Source: Alopecurus myosuroides (Eukaryota > Streptophyta > Magnoliopsida > Poales > Poaceae). Taken from it: a DNA stretch of 64,000 nucleotides. A program made the translations under genes and the position numbers. Under the pieces are notes generated by a model that was not told the DNA's origin, did no database searches, and saw only the letters and a list, made by a program, of their open reading frames with translations. Position 1 is the first letter of the stretch, and each line of letters starts with the position of its first letter. Location: positions 728,906,484 to 728,970,483 of the forward strand of contig CM054057.1 of the NCBI GenBank assembly GCA_028641055.1. The letters are read 5' to 3'. Below, piece by piece: positions 1 to 12,200 of the stretch.

Positions 1-1257
1 ACGTCACACCGTACAAGGGTGACTATAAAGGTGGCATTGGATATTCGGAAAGTGTTGGTTGAAGCTCATGGATCGAGAACGGGATTTGTCCATCCAATAT
101 GACGGATAGATATACTTAGGGCCCTCTCGGTGATATCACATCGACACCGCTTGCAAGCAAGTGATATGATCACAAGGATGTTATATCACGGGAACGAGAA
201 AAGAGTACTTGTCGGATAACGAGATCGAACAAGGTATAATGGATACCGATGATCGGATCTCGGACAAGTAATATATCGTGAGACAAAGGGAAATCGTTAC
301 GACGTTGAAAGGTTCACACGATCACGAGAGTCGTCGTTGAATATATAGGAGTCATCACGGTTTTCTAGACCCTGCTGTTGATTATTGATCGGAGAGGAGT
401 CTCGATCATGTCTATAATATTCACGAACCGTAGGGAGACACACTTAAGGTTCGATGAAGCATTTAGAGAGGATACGGAATACCGAAGAATATTTTGGGCA
501 GCTCCGGAATTGTTTCGGGGAAAATTGAAATAGTTCAAGGGGTTTTTCGTCGAACGGTTGTTAATAGAATTAACAAATGGTTCGAGGTGCTGCATGCAAA
601 TGTTTGTTAATGGAATTAACAAATATAAATAAAGAAATAAAAATGTTTTATTTATTTATTAAAGAAAAACCTTTGGATTTTCCAAGTGGGAAATTAAGGG
701 ATTTTTGAGTGGGTTTGAGTGGAGCTTCCACTCACATGAAGAGAGGAAGGGGTGGGGGCACCCATGGCTGGCCGCACCCCCCTTGGGCTGCCTCCCCCTC
801 CCCTATAAAAGGAGGGTGAGGGCTCTCTCTTCTTCACACACTTGCCCACACATTTTCCCTTCCACCCGCTGCTCCATTCCATGGTCTCCGGCTTGGCGAA
901 GCCCTGACCGTGGGATTCTTCACCACCACCACTCCGTCGTGCTGCTGGAATTCCGGAGGGATCCTCTACTTCCGCAACCCGCTGGAACGAGGGAACGGAA
1001 GTCTTCATCGAGCTGAACATGTGACCGATTACGGACGCACCGCCGGATTGCGGTGCTCTTCTTCTCGCTCGGGATCGGCGTGAGAACGACTACGCCAACC
1101 ACGAGATCTTTTCTCGTACCACTTTGAGTCTTCGAGGGTATGTTATCTCAAGACTCTCTTTCTCCCCGTTGCCTTTCACCTCGTAGATTAGATCTTGGCC
1201 TTTCGGGTTTATCGCATGTAGGAAATTTTTTTGTTTTCTATGCTACGTTCCCCTTCA
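1..1257 (+). mobile_element. 3' part of an LTR, cut off by the window's left edge
   Basis: This stretch has no credible gene. It looks like the promoter and 3' portion of an LTR: a TATAAAA box at 804-810 follows a GC-rich block, then a pyrimidine-rich leader, and the segment ends in CCCCTTCA at 1257. The final part resembles, from memory, the ends of Angela/BARE-type Copia LTRs in Triticeae. No primer-binding site follows the end, so it is more likely a 3' or solo LTR than a 5' LTR; its body would lie left of the window. The right boundary is inferred from the change of sequence type and is uncertain by a few bases. Confidence 0.5.
804..810 (+). promoter_or_regulatory. TATA box of the left LTR
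   Basis: TATAAAA sits in a GC-rich context and is followed by a CT-rich leader, as in plant LTR promoters. Transcription activity cannot be judged from sequence. Confidence 0.4.
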
Positions 1258-2282
1258 GGGCCTCCAAGTGCAGAGATTTGTAGAACAACAACAAGTTTCC
1301 CTTAAGTGGATCACCCAAGGTTTATCGAACTCAGGGAGGTAGAGGTCAAAGATATCCCTCTCAAGCAACCATGCAATCAAGATACAAGAAGTCTCTTGTG
1401 TCCCCAACACACCCAATATACTTGTCAGGTATATAGGTGTACTAGTTCGGCGAAGAGAGCGAGAGTAAAATACAAGCATTATGGATGATTATAAGTGATA
1501 GTAGCAATCTGAAATAAAAATGGCAGCAAGCAAACATGTAGTAGAATAAGCGGAAAATGGTGTTTCAATGCTTGGAACTAAGGCCTAGGGCTCCTACTTT
1601 CACTAGTGGACACTCTCAACAATGATCACATAATTGAATGCATAAATATCATCTCTTCACTGTGCTACTCTGAATCACTCTCCGGTCGAATAACGAACAC
1701 TAATCACTGTGTAGGGCTTAAAAAACACTCCTCAAGTTTATATTCCCTCTCTAGGGCACCCCAATGTCACTACGAGCGCCATATATTAGTAAACAAACAC
1801 CAACAATTTCATAGGTTCATCTTCCAACACAAGATATAAATATCGTGCTAAACCACACGGTGCACACACTGTCACCTTTACCCCGTGATCGAAGTGTTTA
1901 CGGAGATAAGAAAACCACTTGAGTAGCATAACAGATGAAGATCAATCTACGTATTAAACTAGATTACCAAGCTCATGATCACATAAAGATCACATCATGG
2001 GAGAGAGATGAACGACATAGCTACCAGTAGAGCCCTCAGTCCCGGGGGAGAACTACTCCCTCCTCGTCATAGGAGACAACAACGGCGAAGGAGATGGCTT
2101 CCGGCGGCACTTCCCCATCCCGGCAGGGTGCCAGAACAGAGATTTGTCCCCCCGAAACTTGTCGGTGGCGTCGGCGGAGCTACGGATGTATTTTGCGGAA
2201 AAGGTCGATTCCTCTAGGGTTTATGCCTCGGGGAGTATATATGGGCGAAAGGGCGATGCCTGGAGGTGGCTAGGGGGCCCAC
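1258..2282 (-). mobile_element. LTR-derived sequence, distal part (split by the Copia insertion)
   Basis: No coding capacity is seen. Read on the minus strand it continues from 20766-21101: both pieces are joined by the CCCAC duplication flanking the Copia element, so they formed one sequence before that insertion. The piece resembles, from memory, a very abundant Triticeae gypsy LTR that begins TGATACGTCTC and ends near a CACTTGGAGGCC motif (here at 1259-1270 in reverse complement). The family name (Sabrina-like) is only a suggestion. Whether this was a solo LTR or part of a full element cannot be told, since no matching partner lies in the window. Confidence 0.5.
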
Positions 2283-3610
2283 TGTGGGGAATATGCCCTA
2301 GAGGCAATCATGTATGATGTAATTCCCAATGTATTCATAAAGTTATTAAGTTGTCCTTGTTTTGAACACCTGATATATGCCATTGAATATGTGATTCGAT
2401 TGTGGAACTATGTACTCATGTTGTTCACGCTATATTTTCCTTGGTCATTAAGGTTATGCTAGACACACACCCTAGACTAATGTGAGTGTTGGCTGATGAC
2501 ACGGTTCCACTTGTCATGGGCATGGAGATGCCATTCCAACGTTCACAGACTTGGCTAAAGAGTTTAGCAAGCCGGACTGACCCATATTGAGATGCAACGA
2601 GCAAGTCGTCATTTGCATATCTCAATCAATGTAATCCTTAGACCCGAGGTTTTCGCACAATCCGAGTTGTGAATCACCGACTTAGGTTTTCTCAAACGTT
2701 GTTCCGTGACAAGGAAGTTATAAAGGCAGAGTTCGGGTCGAATGAGAAGCAAGCTGCATGATGTGGATAATCAAGATATGATTTTGCCCCTCTGACTGGA
2801 GAGATATTCTCCGGGCTCTCTCGAGTGATGTTATTCCGGAAGCATGGCCATGCGCGACTCAGTTAAGTGTTAACTGAGTCTATTTACTAATAGTTAGTCA
2901 GATGAATCATATATCACGGACCGAGAAGAGAGTTGAGCTATTTAAGGGATGACGATAATTCACCTATAGTTCGACAAGGTATATCGTGAGGCAAAAGAGA
3001 CTCAGATGAAAGTCACATTGGAAGGTATTTCCTCATGACTCTATGGCACTTGGGAGTCGTCACGTTCTAGTAGGAGCCGCTACCGATTAATCGATTGGGA
3101 GTCGGACTCCAATCGTGTCCAAGTCGCCATGAGCCTGCAGGGTCGCACACTTTAGAGCGGGAGCAAGTATATTAGTCGGGTTGGACCCGAACCGGAAATG
3201 GACTAAATTAGTGAGTTGGACTAACAGAGGGAATGGACCACAAGCGTTGTGCAGCCCACTCTCACTCGCTATAAAAAGAGGGGCGCAGGTTGCCCAACGG
3301 GCACAAGTTTCCCCTCCCATGCGTTGGGAACCCTAGCCCCACTCAGTCCAGCCGCCGCACCGGACCTAGCAGTCCGCCGTCGGAGCTGCTCCTCGTACGT
3401 GTGGATACCGGCAGAGGTGATGTACGTTTAGCACTTCGACGATCGCGGGATTGGATCGGCTGGATCGGATCGTGGGACTTTACTGCATCGACGTGCTTCA
3501 TCGATAATCCACACGTGCGCGTCTAGTGGTAATCCTCGTGGCCTTCTACCTTGCCTAGATCTTGGAAGTACCGCGTCGAAAAGTTTTGTTTATCTCCACG
3601 CGTTACAACA
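2283..3610 (+). repeat. 5' LTR of the Copia element
   Basis: It pairs with 19443-20765. The first bases read TGTGGGGAATATGCC where the 3' copy has TGTTGGGAATATGCC. A TATAAAAA box lies at 3270-3277, and the LTR ends in CAACA at 3610, directly before the primer-binding site. Length is 1,328 bp. Confidence 0.92.
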
Positions 3611-3611
3611 T

Positions 3612-3625
3612 TCGTATCAGAGCGG
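3612..3625 (+). other. Primer-binding site of the Copia element
   Basis: TCGTATCAGAGCGG starts two bases after the LTR and is an imperfect match to the usual TGGTATCAGAGCC complement of plant initiator methionine tRNA. The mismatches fit the age of the copy. Confidence 0.7.
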
Positions 3626-4906
3626 TAGCTTCTGGTTTTAGGCCCGTGATCTGCACATATGTGATATTTAGTTAGCGTTAGATTGGATCTAATTGCTGTT
3701 TTGGTGGTCGTTCTATGAGATAGATCGGTTTTGTACAAGGTTGATTGGATCAATCGTACTCGGTGGTTAATGGATGATCTGGTTTCCGTGATCATAGTAC
3801 TAAGGTCGTGGAACAACTTACCCCTACCGGTCGGTTTCCGCCATCGGGGTATACCGTGACACATAAATCCAGTTGCGGTGATCGAAGATCAAAGAGTTTG
3901 GTCGAATCGGAATACGGATCCAGTTGCACTGCCCCTTCGATCCCCGCCCCCTATCCGGCTAGCGGGACCTCCGGCTTCGCCCTGTCGTAGCGCCTTAGAT
4001 GTCGTTACGAGTTTCACAACACCGGTAGATATCGTTTCTATGCATAACTTGTTTTTGCAGGATGTTGTGAATTGTATGGATTATGTGCATGTGATGGTGT
4101 AATCCATACGTGATCTGCATATCATGTTTTTGTCAGCTGGCTGGAGCCTAGATGCTGTCATTTTATTGTATAACGGCATACATGTTGGATTCTCTATGTA
4201 ATTTTTGATTTACTAGCTAGTGTAGCTTTTTGGAGAACCCAGATGACATGCAAGTCGATGTACAAGTCGGCTACATGGAGTAAGATGGCACGTGACAAAA
4301 GTTGGCACGAGTCGACTTACAAGCTTTGCGGAGATGGAGATCACCATGAAGAGAGCCATACCATTTCACATTATAATTGCTATATTTGTGTTATTGTTAT
4401 GTCTTTTTTTTTACCTCTATTTAGATAGTTGGTAGATTTTAATCGCTCAAAGAAGGTCTAGTCGTTCGCCCCGCCAGTGCTGCACCATCACAAGTCAGAT
4501 ATTCTTGGTAGTGGGCTCATAAAATTGAGATGCTACCAATTCTTTCCGATTAGGTGGGTTTGAGTCGGACTCTTACAACGGAAGAACTTGGTAAGCTAGA
4601 CGAGTCCATCACAACGGTTGTGGGGCTCGGGGGGAGGTAGGTTGGGAGCCGGGGCATATGATGCCACTCGACTAACAGGAGTCGTATTGGATACGATTGG
4701 CAAGGTGTTGCCTACCTAGATCACTTGACGGCTAGAGGTGATGCTAAAGCTCACTAGTCGGCTTGCTTATTTAGGATATTGAATTAGTTAGCAACCATCG
4801 GAGGGGTGTTGGTTCTAGTGGGAGCATAAGTATTAAAACGTTTAATATGCATGCTCTTTTATGAATACATGTCTTAAGTGTTTTGCATATTTTCTGTTGT
4901 AGATCA
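3626..4906 (+). other. Copia leader region, no gene seen
   Basis: About 1.3 kb separates the primer-binding site from gag. Only short random frames occur. The bases just before the gag ATG (TTTTCTGTTGTAG, ending at 4902) resemble a plant 3' splice site, so the gag transcript may be spliced, but no donor was confirmed. Confidence 0.5.
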
Positions 4907-7900
4907 ATGGCACCTAGCAACCTTCCTCAGTTGTCCACTTTTGCGTTGAGGTCAATCCTAGAGAAAGATAAGCTTAATGGAACTAAATTCACCAACTGGT
5001 ACCTTAATCTGAGGATTGTCCTCAAGCATGACAAGAAAGACCATGTTATAGACACTCCACTTCCATATGAGCCTGATGCTGATGTGACTGTCGCTGTCAT
5101 GAATGCCTACCGTAATACTAGAGATGAGTCTACGGAAATTAGCTGTCTTATGCTTGCACACATGGAGCCGGACTTGCAGCAGCAGTTCGAGAATGTTGAG
5201 GCCTACGATATGATCGAAAACCTCAAAAGTATGTTCCAGGCTCAGGCAAAGACCGAGAGGTATCAAGTCTCTCAAGCTTTGCTGGGCTGTAAGCTCAAAG
5301 ACGACGATCTAGTAAGTCCACATGTAATCAATATGACTGGTTATGTGCAGTCTCTGGATAGGCTGGGCTTCCCAATTAACGAAGAGTTCGCTACTGATAT
5401 AATTCTGAACTCTCTTCCTAGTGCGTATGGTCTGTTCATCTCGAACTAACACATGCATGGTATGGATAAGAAGCTCACTAAATTACATGGGATGCTCAAG
5501 ACAGCAAAGGCTGATCTCAAGAAAGGCGCCATCCAAGTGTTGATGGTGCAGAATAAGGCTAAGTTCAAGAAGAGTTCTTGGACCAAGAAGAAGAAGGATA
5601 AGTCAGGAGGCAACGCCCATGGACCTGTCCAGAGCGCTTCCTCAAGGACTAAGCCATCTCCTACAGCCGGAGCCAATTGCTTCTATTGCAAGCAGGATGG
5701 CCACTGGAAGAGGAACTGCACCAAGTATTTGGCTGACAGAGCCAAGAGTGGAGGTGTGACTTCCAACTCAGGTACGCTTGTGTGCAATGTTATAGAAATT
5801 TATATTGCTGATGCACCTAATAGTTCTTGGTTAGATGATACCGGATCAGTTATTCACATATGCAACTCGTTGCAGGGACTGCTAAGAACTAGGAGCGTGG
5901 GGAGAGGAGAGGTTGATATTCGGGTCGGCAACAAGGCGAGAGTCTCTGCGTTGGAAGTCGGCACGATGCAACTTCATTTACCTTCAGGATTTTTAATGGA
6001 GCTACATAATTGTTATTATGTTCCAGTGCTTAGTCGAAACATTATTTCCGCCTCATGTTTGATGAGAAAAGGTTATGAGTCGAATATTAAGAATAATGGT
6101 TGTTCTTTATATTTGAAAGATATGTTTCATGGCTTTGCACCTGTTTAGGACGGGTTATTTATTTTGAATCTTGATAGTGAATCGGTCTATAATATAAATG
6201 TGAAAAGGTTGAAACCAAATTATCTAAATATGACTTATTTTTGGCACTGTCGGCTTGGTCATATAAGTTGGAAGCGCATGAAGAAGCTCCATGATGATGG
6301 ACTTCTAACTTCGTTCGACTTAGAGTCATTCGAGACAAGCGAATCATGCCTACTAGGAAAAATGACCAAGACACCTTTTGCAAGGAGTTGTGAAAGGGCA
6401 TCCGACTTGTTGGAACTAATACATAGTGATGTATGTGGTCCAATGAGAATGACAGCCAGAGGTGGTTACGAGTACTTTATTACCTTCACTGATGATTTGA
6501 GTATGTATGGATATATCTATTTAATGAAACACAAGTCGGAAGCCTCTGAGAAATTCAAGGAATTCCAGAGTGAGGTACAAAATCAAATCGACAAGAAAAT
6601 AAAGTTTCTACAGTCGGACCATGGAGGCGAGTACATGAGCCATGAGTTTGATGACCATCTAAAGAGTTGTGGAATAGTTCCTAAACTCACTCCGCCGGGT
6701 ACACCGCAGAGGAATGGTGTATCGGAACAGAGAAATCGGACCTTGTTGGACATGGTATGATCAATGATGAGTCAGAAAGATCTACCTTTATCATTTTGGG
6801 GTTATTGTTTAGAAACTGCAGTGTTCACACTAAACAAAGTACCATCAAAGTCAGTAAATAAGACACCGCATGAGATGTGGACTGGCAAAAGGCCAAGTTT
6901 GTCTTTTCTTAAGATTTGGGGTTGTGAAGTATTTGTCAAGCGACTTCAGTCGGACAAGATCTCGCCCAAGTCGGAAAAGTGTATTTTCGTGGGGTATCCG
7001 AGGGAAACCTTGGTGTACTAATTCTACAACCGAGAAGAGGGCAAAGTGTTTGTCGCTCGAAACGGTGTCTTCCTTGAGAAAGAGTTTCTCAATCGGGGAG
7101 TCAGTGGGAGCATAGTGCAACTTGAAGAAATTCGAGAGGAATCGGCTAGGGGCGAGTCGGCAAGGGCCTTGGAGGCTGAGCCAGTCGTGGTACCTATGCC
7201 GGTAACAGCACCTGAACCACGGAGATCTGCCAGATTACAAAATGCTCGTGACGTTTTACTGTTAGACAGTAACGAGCCGACAACTTATTCGAAAGCGATG
7301 GTGGGATCTGATTCCGTGTCATGGCTTGGAGCCATGAGATCCGAGTTAAAGTCCATGGATGAAAACCAAGTTTGGAATTTGGTTGATCTGCCTGACAGTG
7401 TAAGACCCGTCGAGGGAAATGGGTCTTTAAGAAGAAAACTGATATGGATGGAAATATTTCCGTCTATAAAGCACGACTTGTCGCGAAGGGTTTCCGACAG
7501 GTTCAAGGATTTGACTGTGACGAGACCTTCTCGCCTGTAGCGATGATTAAGTCAGCTCGGATCATGTTAGCCATAGCAGGCTATTTCGACTATGAGATAT
7601 GGCAGATGGATGTCAAGACGGCTTTCCTTAATGGAAATTTAACTGAGGACATGTATATGAGACAACCCGAAGGTTTTGTCGATCAGGCTAACGCTGACAA
7701 GGTATACAAACTTCAGAAATGCATTTATGGGTTGAAGCAAGCATCTTGGAGTTGGAACATTCGCTTTGATGAGGTAGTCAAGTTGTTTGGCTTCATCAAG
7801 AGCGATCATGATTCTTGTTTATACAAGAAGTTTAGTGGGAGCAAAGTAAATTTTCTAATCTTATATGTGGACGACATATTACTGATGGGAAATGATGTCA

Positions 7901-8660
7901 TGATGTTGCAAAAAACCAAAGAATCATTGGAAAGGAGTTTCTCAATGAAGGATTTGGGTGTGGCGACTTACATACTGGGAATTAGGATCTATAGAGATAG
8001 ATCCAGGCGGCTCATTGGATTGAATCAGAGTACATATCTGGACAAAGTTTTTATGAAATTCAAAATGGAAGAGTCTAAAATGGGGTTCTTACCGATGTCC
8101 CATGGTGCAAAATTAGCAAGACTCAGTGTCCTTCGACGACTGATGAGCGAAGTTGGATGAGTGTGATCCGGTATGCTTCGGCAATCGGATCCATCATGTA
8201 TGCCATGATTTGTACTAGGCCAGATGTTTCCTATGCTCTAAGTGTAACGAGCAGATACCAGGCTGACCCTGGCAAAGCCCACTGGGCAGCGGTTAAAAAC
8301 ATCCTTAAGTACTTGAGAAGGACTAAGGAAATGTTGCTAGTTTATGGAGGTGATGAGGAAATCAGTGTAAAGGGTTACACGGATGTGAGTTATCTCACCG
8401 ACTCAGATGATTTTCGTTCGCAATCTGGATACGTGTTCGTAATGAATGGAGGGGTTGTGAGCTGGAAGAGTTCCAAGTAAGATACACGTGTCTGCATCTA
8501 CGACGGAGGCTGGGTATATTGCTGCCTCGGAGGCTGCAAAGGAAGCTGTTTGGATCAGGAACCTCCTGATGGATCTTGGTATGGTTCAGGGCACGTCCAA
8601 TCGATTGTACGTATATTGTGACAACAATGGTGTTATCGCACAAGCCAAGGAACCTAGACA
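4907..8660 (+). pseudogene. Copia gag-pol polyprotein, decayed, 5' part
   Basis: The frame encodes the capsid and enzymes a Copia element needs for reverse transcription and integration. In order: a Copia-type gag (4907 to about 5660), a zinc knuckle with CFYCKQDGHWKRNC near 5680-5720, a protease with a DDTGS-like site near 5833, a gag-pre-integrase zinc motif and integrase core (6230-6760, with a QRNGVSEQRN motif near 6710), a reverse transcriptase (7440-8150, with YVDD near 7864) and RNase H (8490 onward, with an ASTTEAGYIAA motif). The ATG at 4907 begins the MAPSN start and is preferred to upstream in-frame codons. Stops fall at 5447, 6146, 6758, 7019 and 8478, and frame shifts occur near 7412-7422 and 8110-8115. 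The gypsy insertion cuts RNase H at 8665. Confidence 0.9.
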
Positions 8661-8665
8661 ACACC

Positions 8666-9142
8666 TGATGGAGGGATAATAACCCGGTAGGCCAACTCCA
8701 AGGAATAACCCGGTCCAAAGGACGCTGCGCAGGATCCGGCTAAGGATAAAGAAACTTTCGGAAGGCCCAAGTTTGTAGGCCCAGTAACCCGGATTGTGGG
8801 TTACGGTGAAGGAAAGTTAGGGTTTGTGCGCCGTGTCCGGGTAGGATCCAGGGTGCGCCTTGGAGGGTAAGCCAGGGGGTACGGGTGCTTTATAAACCGA
8901 CCCCTAGGAGTAGTTGATTAAGATCCAAGAACCCTAGCAACATCGCTTGATATCGAGCATCCAGTGTAACCCAAGAGTTGAGTTGTTATATCAAGATCGA
9001 AGACTCGGCGACTTTGATTGCCGGCTACCAGATCGTTTTTCACCATGTTTTACTCTGAGCTAAACCCTCTCCCAAACGCCTGTGTCGTCTTTCCCCAAGA
9101 TCAGTTACCCCCGGTAACGTCTGCCGTGATTATCCCACGACA
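8666..9142 (+). repeat. 5' LTR of Tat copy 1
   Basis: It begins TGATGGAGGGATAATAACCC and ends in CACGACA. A TTTATAAA box lies near 8889-8896. It pairs with 18744-19220 with about seven substitutions and no obvious length change. Confidence 0.93.
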
Positions 9143-9144
9143 GT

Positions 9145-9161
9145 TGGCGCCCACCGTGGGA
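9145..9161 (+). other. Primer-binding site of Tat copy 1
   Basis: TGGCGCCCACCGTGGG starts two bases after the 5' LTR. TGGCGCC openings are common in gypsy elements. The exact tRNA primer cannot be assigned from memory. Confidence 0.7.
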
Positions 9162-9206
9162 CCTGCGTCCAAAGGTGTTTACATCACGGGAGAAGCTCGG
9201 AAAAAC

Positions 9207-12200
9207 ATGGAGAATCTTGTCGTCGGCGAGATCTACATCGACCACAAAGGAAAAGATGGTGGATTCCGGCTGGGGGCCAGAGTCGGATCACCTCGAGTCC
9301 GGATCTACTGTGACGATCGGCCAGATCAACATCTTCATCGGTACGGTACGTACGCCTGATTTAAAGGGACAATATCATGTGCATACTACTGGAACTTCTA
9401 GCAGGGACAAAGAGACGTTAAAGCAAACGGTAAACTCGGTTTCATCAGCCGTGCCGGGGTACCTGAGATGGGCGGAACAAGAGGTAACGTGGAGCAGAAG
9501 AGATCACCCGGAAAGAATAGAGCGCCCAGGAGTCTTGGCATTGGTGGTTGCGCCACAGGTCAATGGTTACGAACTGAAAAGGTCCTGATGGACGGTGGAA
9601 GTAGCATTAACATCCTGTATTGGGAAACCTTCTTGCGCATGAGTCTCAAGAGTCCCAGCTACAGAAAAGTTCGACAGTCTTTCATGGGATCGTGCCGGGT
9701 CACTCGGCGAGCCCCGAGGGAAAGATCACCTTGGAGGTTGCTTTCGGAGAATCGACGGATAATCGAGTTGAGTGGCTCACGTTCGAGGTGGTCAAATTGC
9801 GCAGTCCTTACCACGCGCTGTTCGGAAGACCGGCTTATGCTAAATTCATGGCTAGGCCGTGTTATGTATATTTGCAGCTAAAGATCCCGGGTCCTAAACG
9901 GACCATCACCGGGCACGGGAACCGGGATATAGCGGCTGAGTGTGACGAAGGAGATTCAGTAATGGCCGAGCAAGCGTGCAGAAAGGAAGAACTCGAGTAT
10001 TACCGGTCTCAAGTAAATCCGGATGATAGAACAGCCCTGAAAAAGCCGAATACTGAGGATGAGAGAGCAAAATTCAAGGCAGCACAAGACACCAAGAAGA
10101 TAGATTTTGTTGAAGGTGATTCCACTAAGCAATTTACCATAGGGTCTAATTTGGGAAAAGAGCAGGAGAAGGCACTTGTGGAGTTTATTTCGTTCAAATG
10201 CAGACGTGTTCGCCTGGACACCTAGCGACATGCCGGGTATCCCTACAGAGCTGGCCGAGCACAGTTTGCATGTAGATCCCAAGTCCAGGCCCGTGAAGCA
10301 GGGCTTGAGGAAAATGAATGAGGAAAGAAGGAAGGCTATAGGCGAAGAGATCGCTCGGCTATTGGCAGCCGGCTTTATCATGGAAGTATTTCACCCGGAT
10401 TGGTTAGCAAACCCAGTTCTAGTGATGAAAAAGACCAATGAGTGGAGGATGTGCATTGATTTTACGAGTCTCAACAAACATTGCCCAAAGGATCCGTTCG
10501 CACTACCAATTATAGATCAGATTATAGACGCAGTAGCTGGAAGTGACCTATTATGCTTTCTGGACGCATATTCCGGGTATCATCAGATTAAGCTCAAGAG
10601 GGAGGATTGGGAAAAACATCGTTTATAACCCCTTTTGGGGCCTTTTGCTACAAAACCATGACGTTGGATTGAAGAACGCTGGCGCAACTTATCAACGGTG
10701 TATTCAGTGCTTCGAGGACCAAATCGGACGTAATGTCCATGCTTATGTGGATGATGTGGTTATCAAAACTAGGAAGGCAGAGACGTTTATCGATGATCTA
10801 AAGGAAACGTTCAAGAATTTAAGAAGGTACCAGATGAAGCTTAACCCGACAAAGTGCGTGTTTGGAGTTCCAGCTGGGAAATTACTCGGCTTTATCGTCT
10901 CCGAGAGGAATTGAAGCAAACCCGGATAAAATCAAAGCTATCCAAAATTGAAAAGCCGGAAAATTTGAAGCACGTTCAAAAACTCACGGGCTGCGTGGCA
11001 GCCTTGAGCCGATTCATATCAAGACTCGGAGAAAAGGCAATACCCTTGTACCGGCTCTTGAGAAAGTCAGACAAATTCGTATGGGATCAGGAGGCGGATG
11101 AGGCGTTCGAGGCACTAAAAAAGCATTATCCGAAGAACAAGTACTAGCGGCCCCGGGTCCTAAAGAGCCTATGTTGCTGTACGTGGCAGCAGGCCCCCGA
11201 GCCGTCAGTGCAGTAGTGGTCGTGGAGCGTAAAGAAGATGGGAAAGGTTATCCAGTTCAGAGGCCAGTTTATTATGTCAGTGAAGTATTGTCGGAAGCAA
11301 AGCAGCGCTATCCGCATTGGCAAAAGCTGGTTTTTGGGGTCTTTATGGCCAGCCGGAAATTGAAGCCGTATTTCCAGGAACACCCCATAACGGTGGTTAG
11401 CTCAATACCAATGTCGGATATCATCAGGAACTCGGATGCGACTGGAAGAATAGCCAAATGGGCAATAGAAATGGGGATTTCACATCAGTTTACGAGCCTA
11501 GGTCAGCAATCAAATCTCAGGCTTTAATTGATTTCGTTAACGACTGGACACATACAGGCATGATTACAACGGTTCCAAACTCCGAGTCATGGACCATGCA
11601 CTTCGATGGATCTAAGCAATACGAGGGATCAGGAGCTGGGGTGGTGCTAACATCACCCAAAGGAGATAAATTAAGTTACGTACTACAAATTCACTTTGAC
11701 TGTTCCAACAACGTGGCCGAGTATGAGGCCCTATTGCATGGCTTGAAGGTAGCCAAGGAGATGAACATCAAGAGGATACGATGCTTCGGAGATTCGGACC
11801 TTGTGGTACAGCAGGTGTCAGGAACTTGGGATAGAAAGGATGCAACCATGGCAGCATACCGCAGGGAGGTTGATAGGGTTGCAGGATGCTTTTCCGGGTA
11901 TGAGGTGGAGCATATAGACAGAAGAAAAAATGAGGCAGCAGATGCCCTTGCTATACTCGGCTCGCGCAGAGAGCCGGTTCCACCTAACGTGTTCCTGGAC
12001 GAGTTATGGCGACCATCGGTTAAAATCGAGTCTGAGGAGGAACTGGCAAGTAAAGACCCGGATACGGAGCTCGTGGCCACTATACGCGCTATTCCCGAGT
12101 GGACAGAACCGTTTTTGGCCTACCTGTCACGAGGCGAGTTACCACAACAGGAGGTGTTAGCAAGGCAAATTTTGCGGAGAGCAAAGGGTATTCTATCATT

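Noticed and set aside
1606..1839. 77-residue plus-strand frame
   Set aside because: It lies in LTR-derived noncoding sequence and has no recognised domain.
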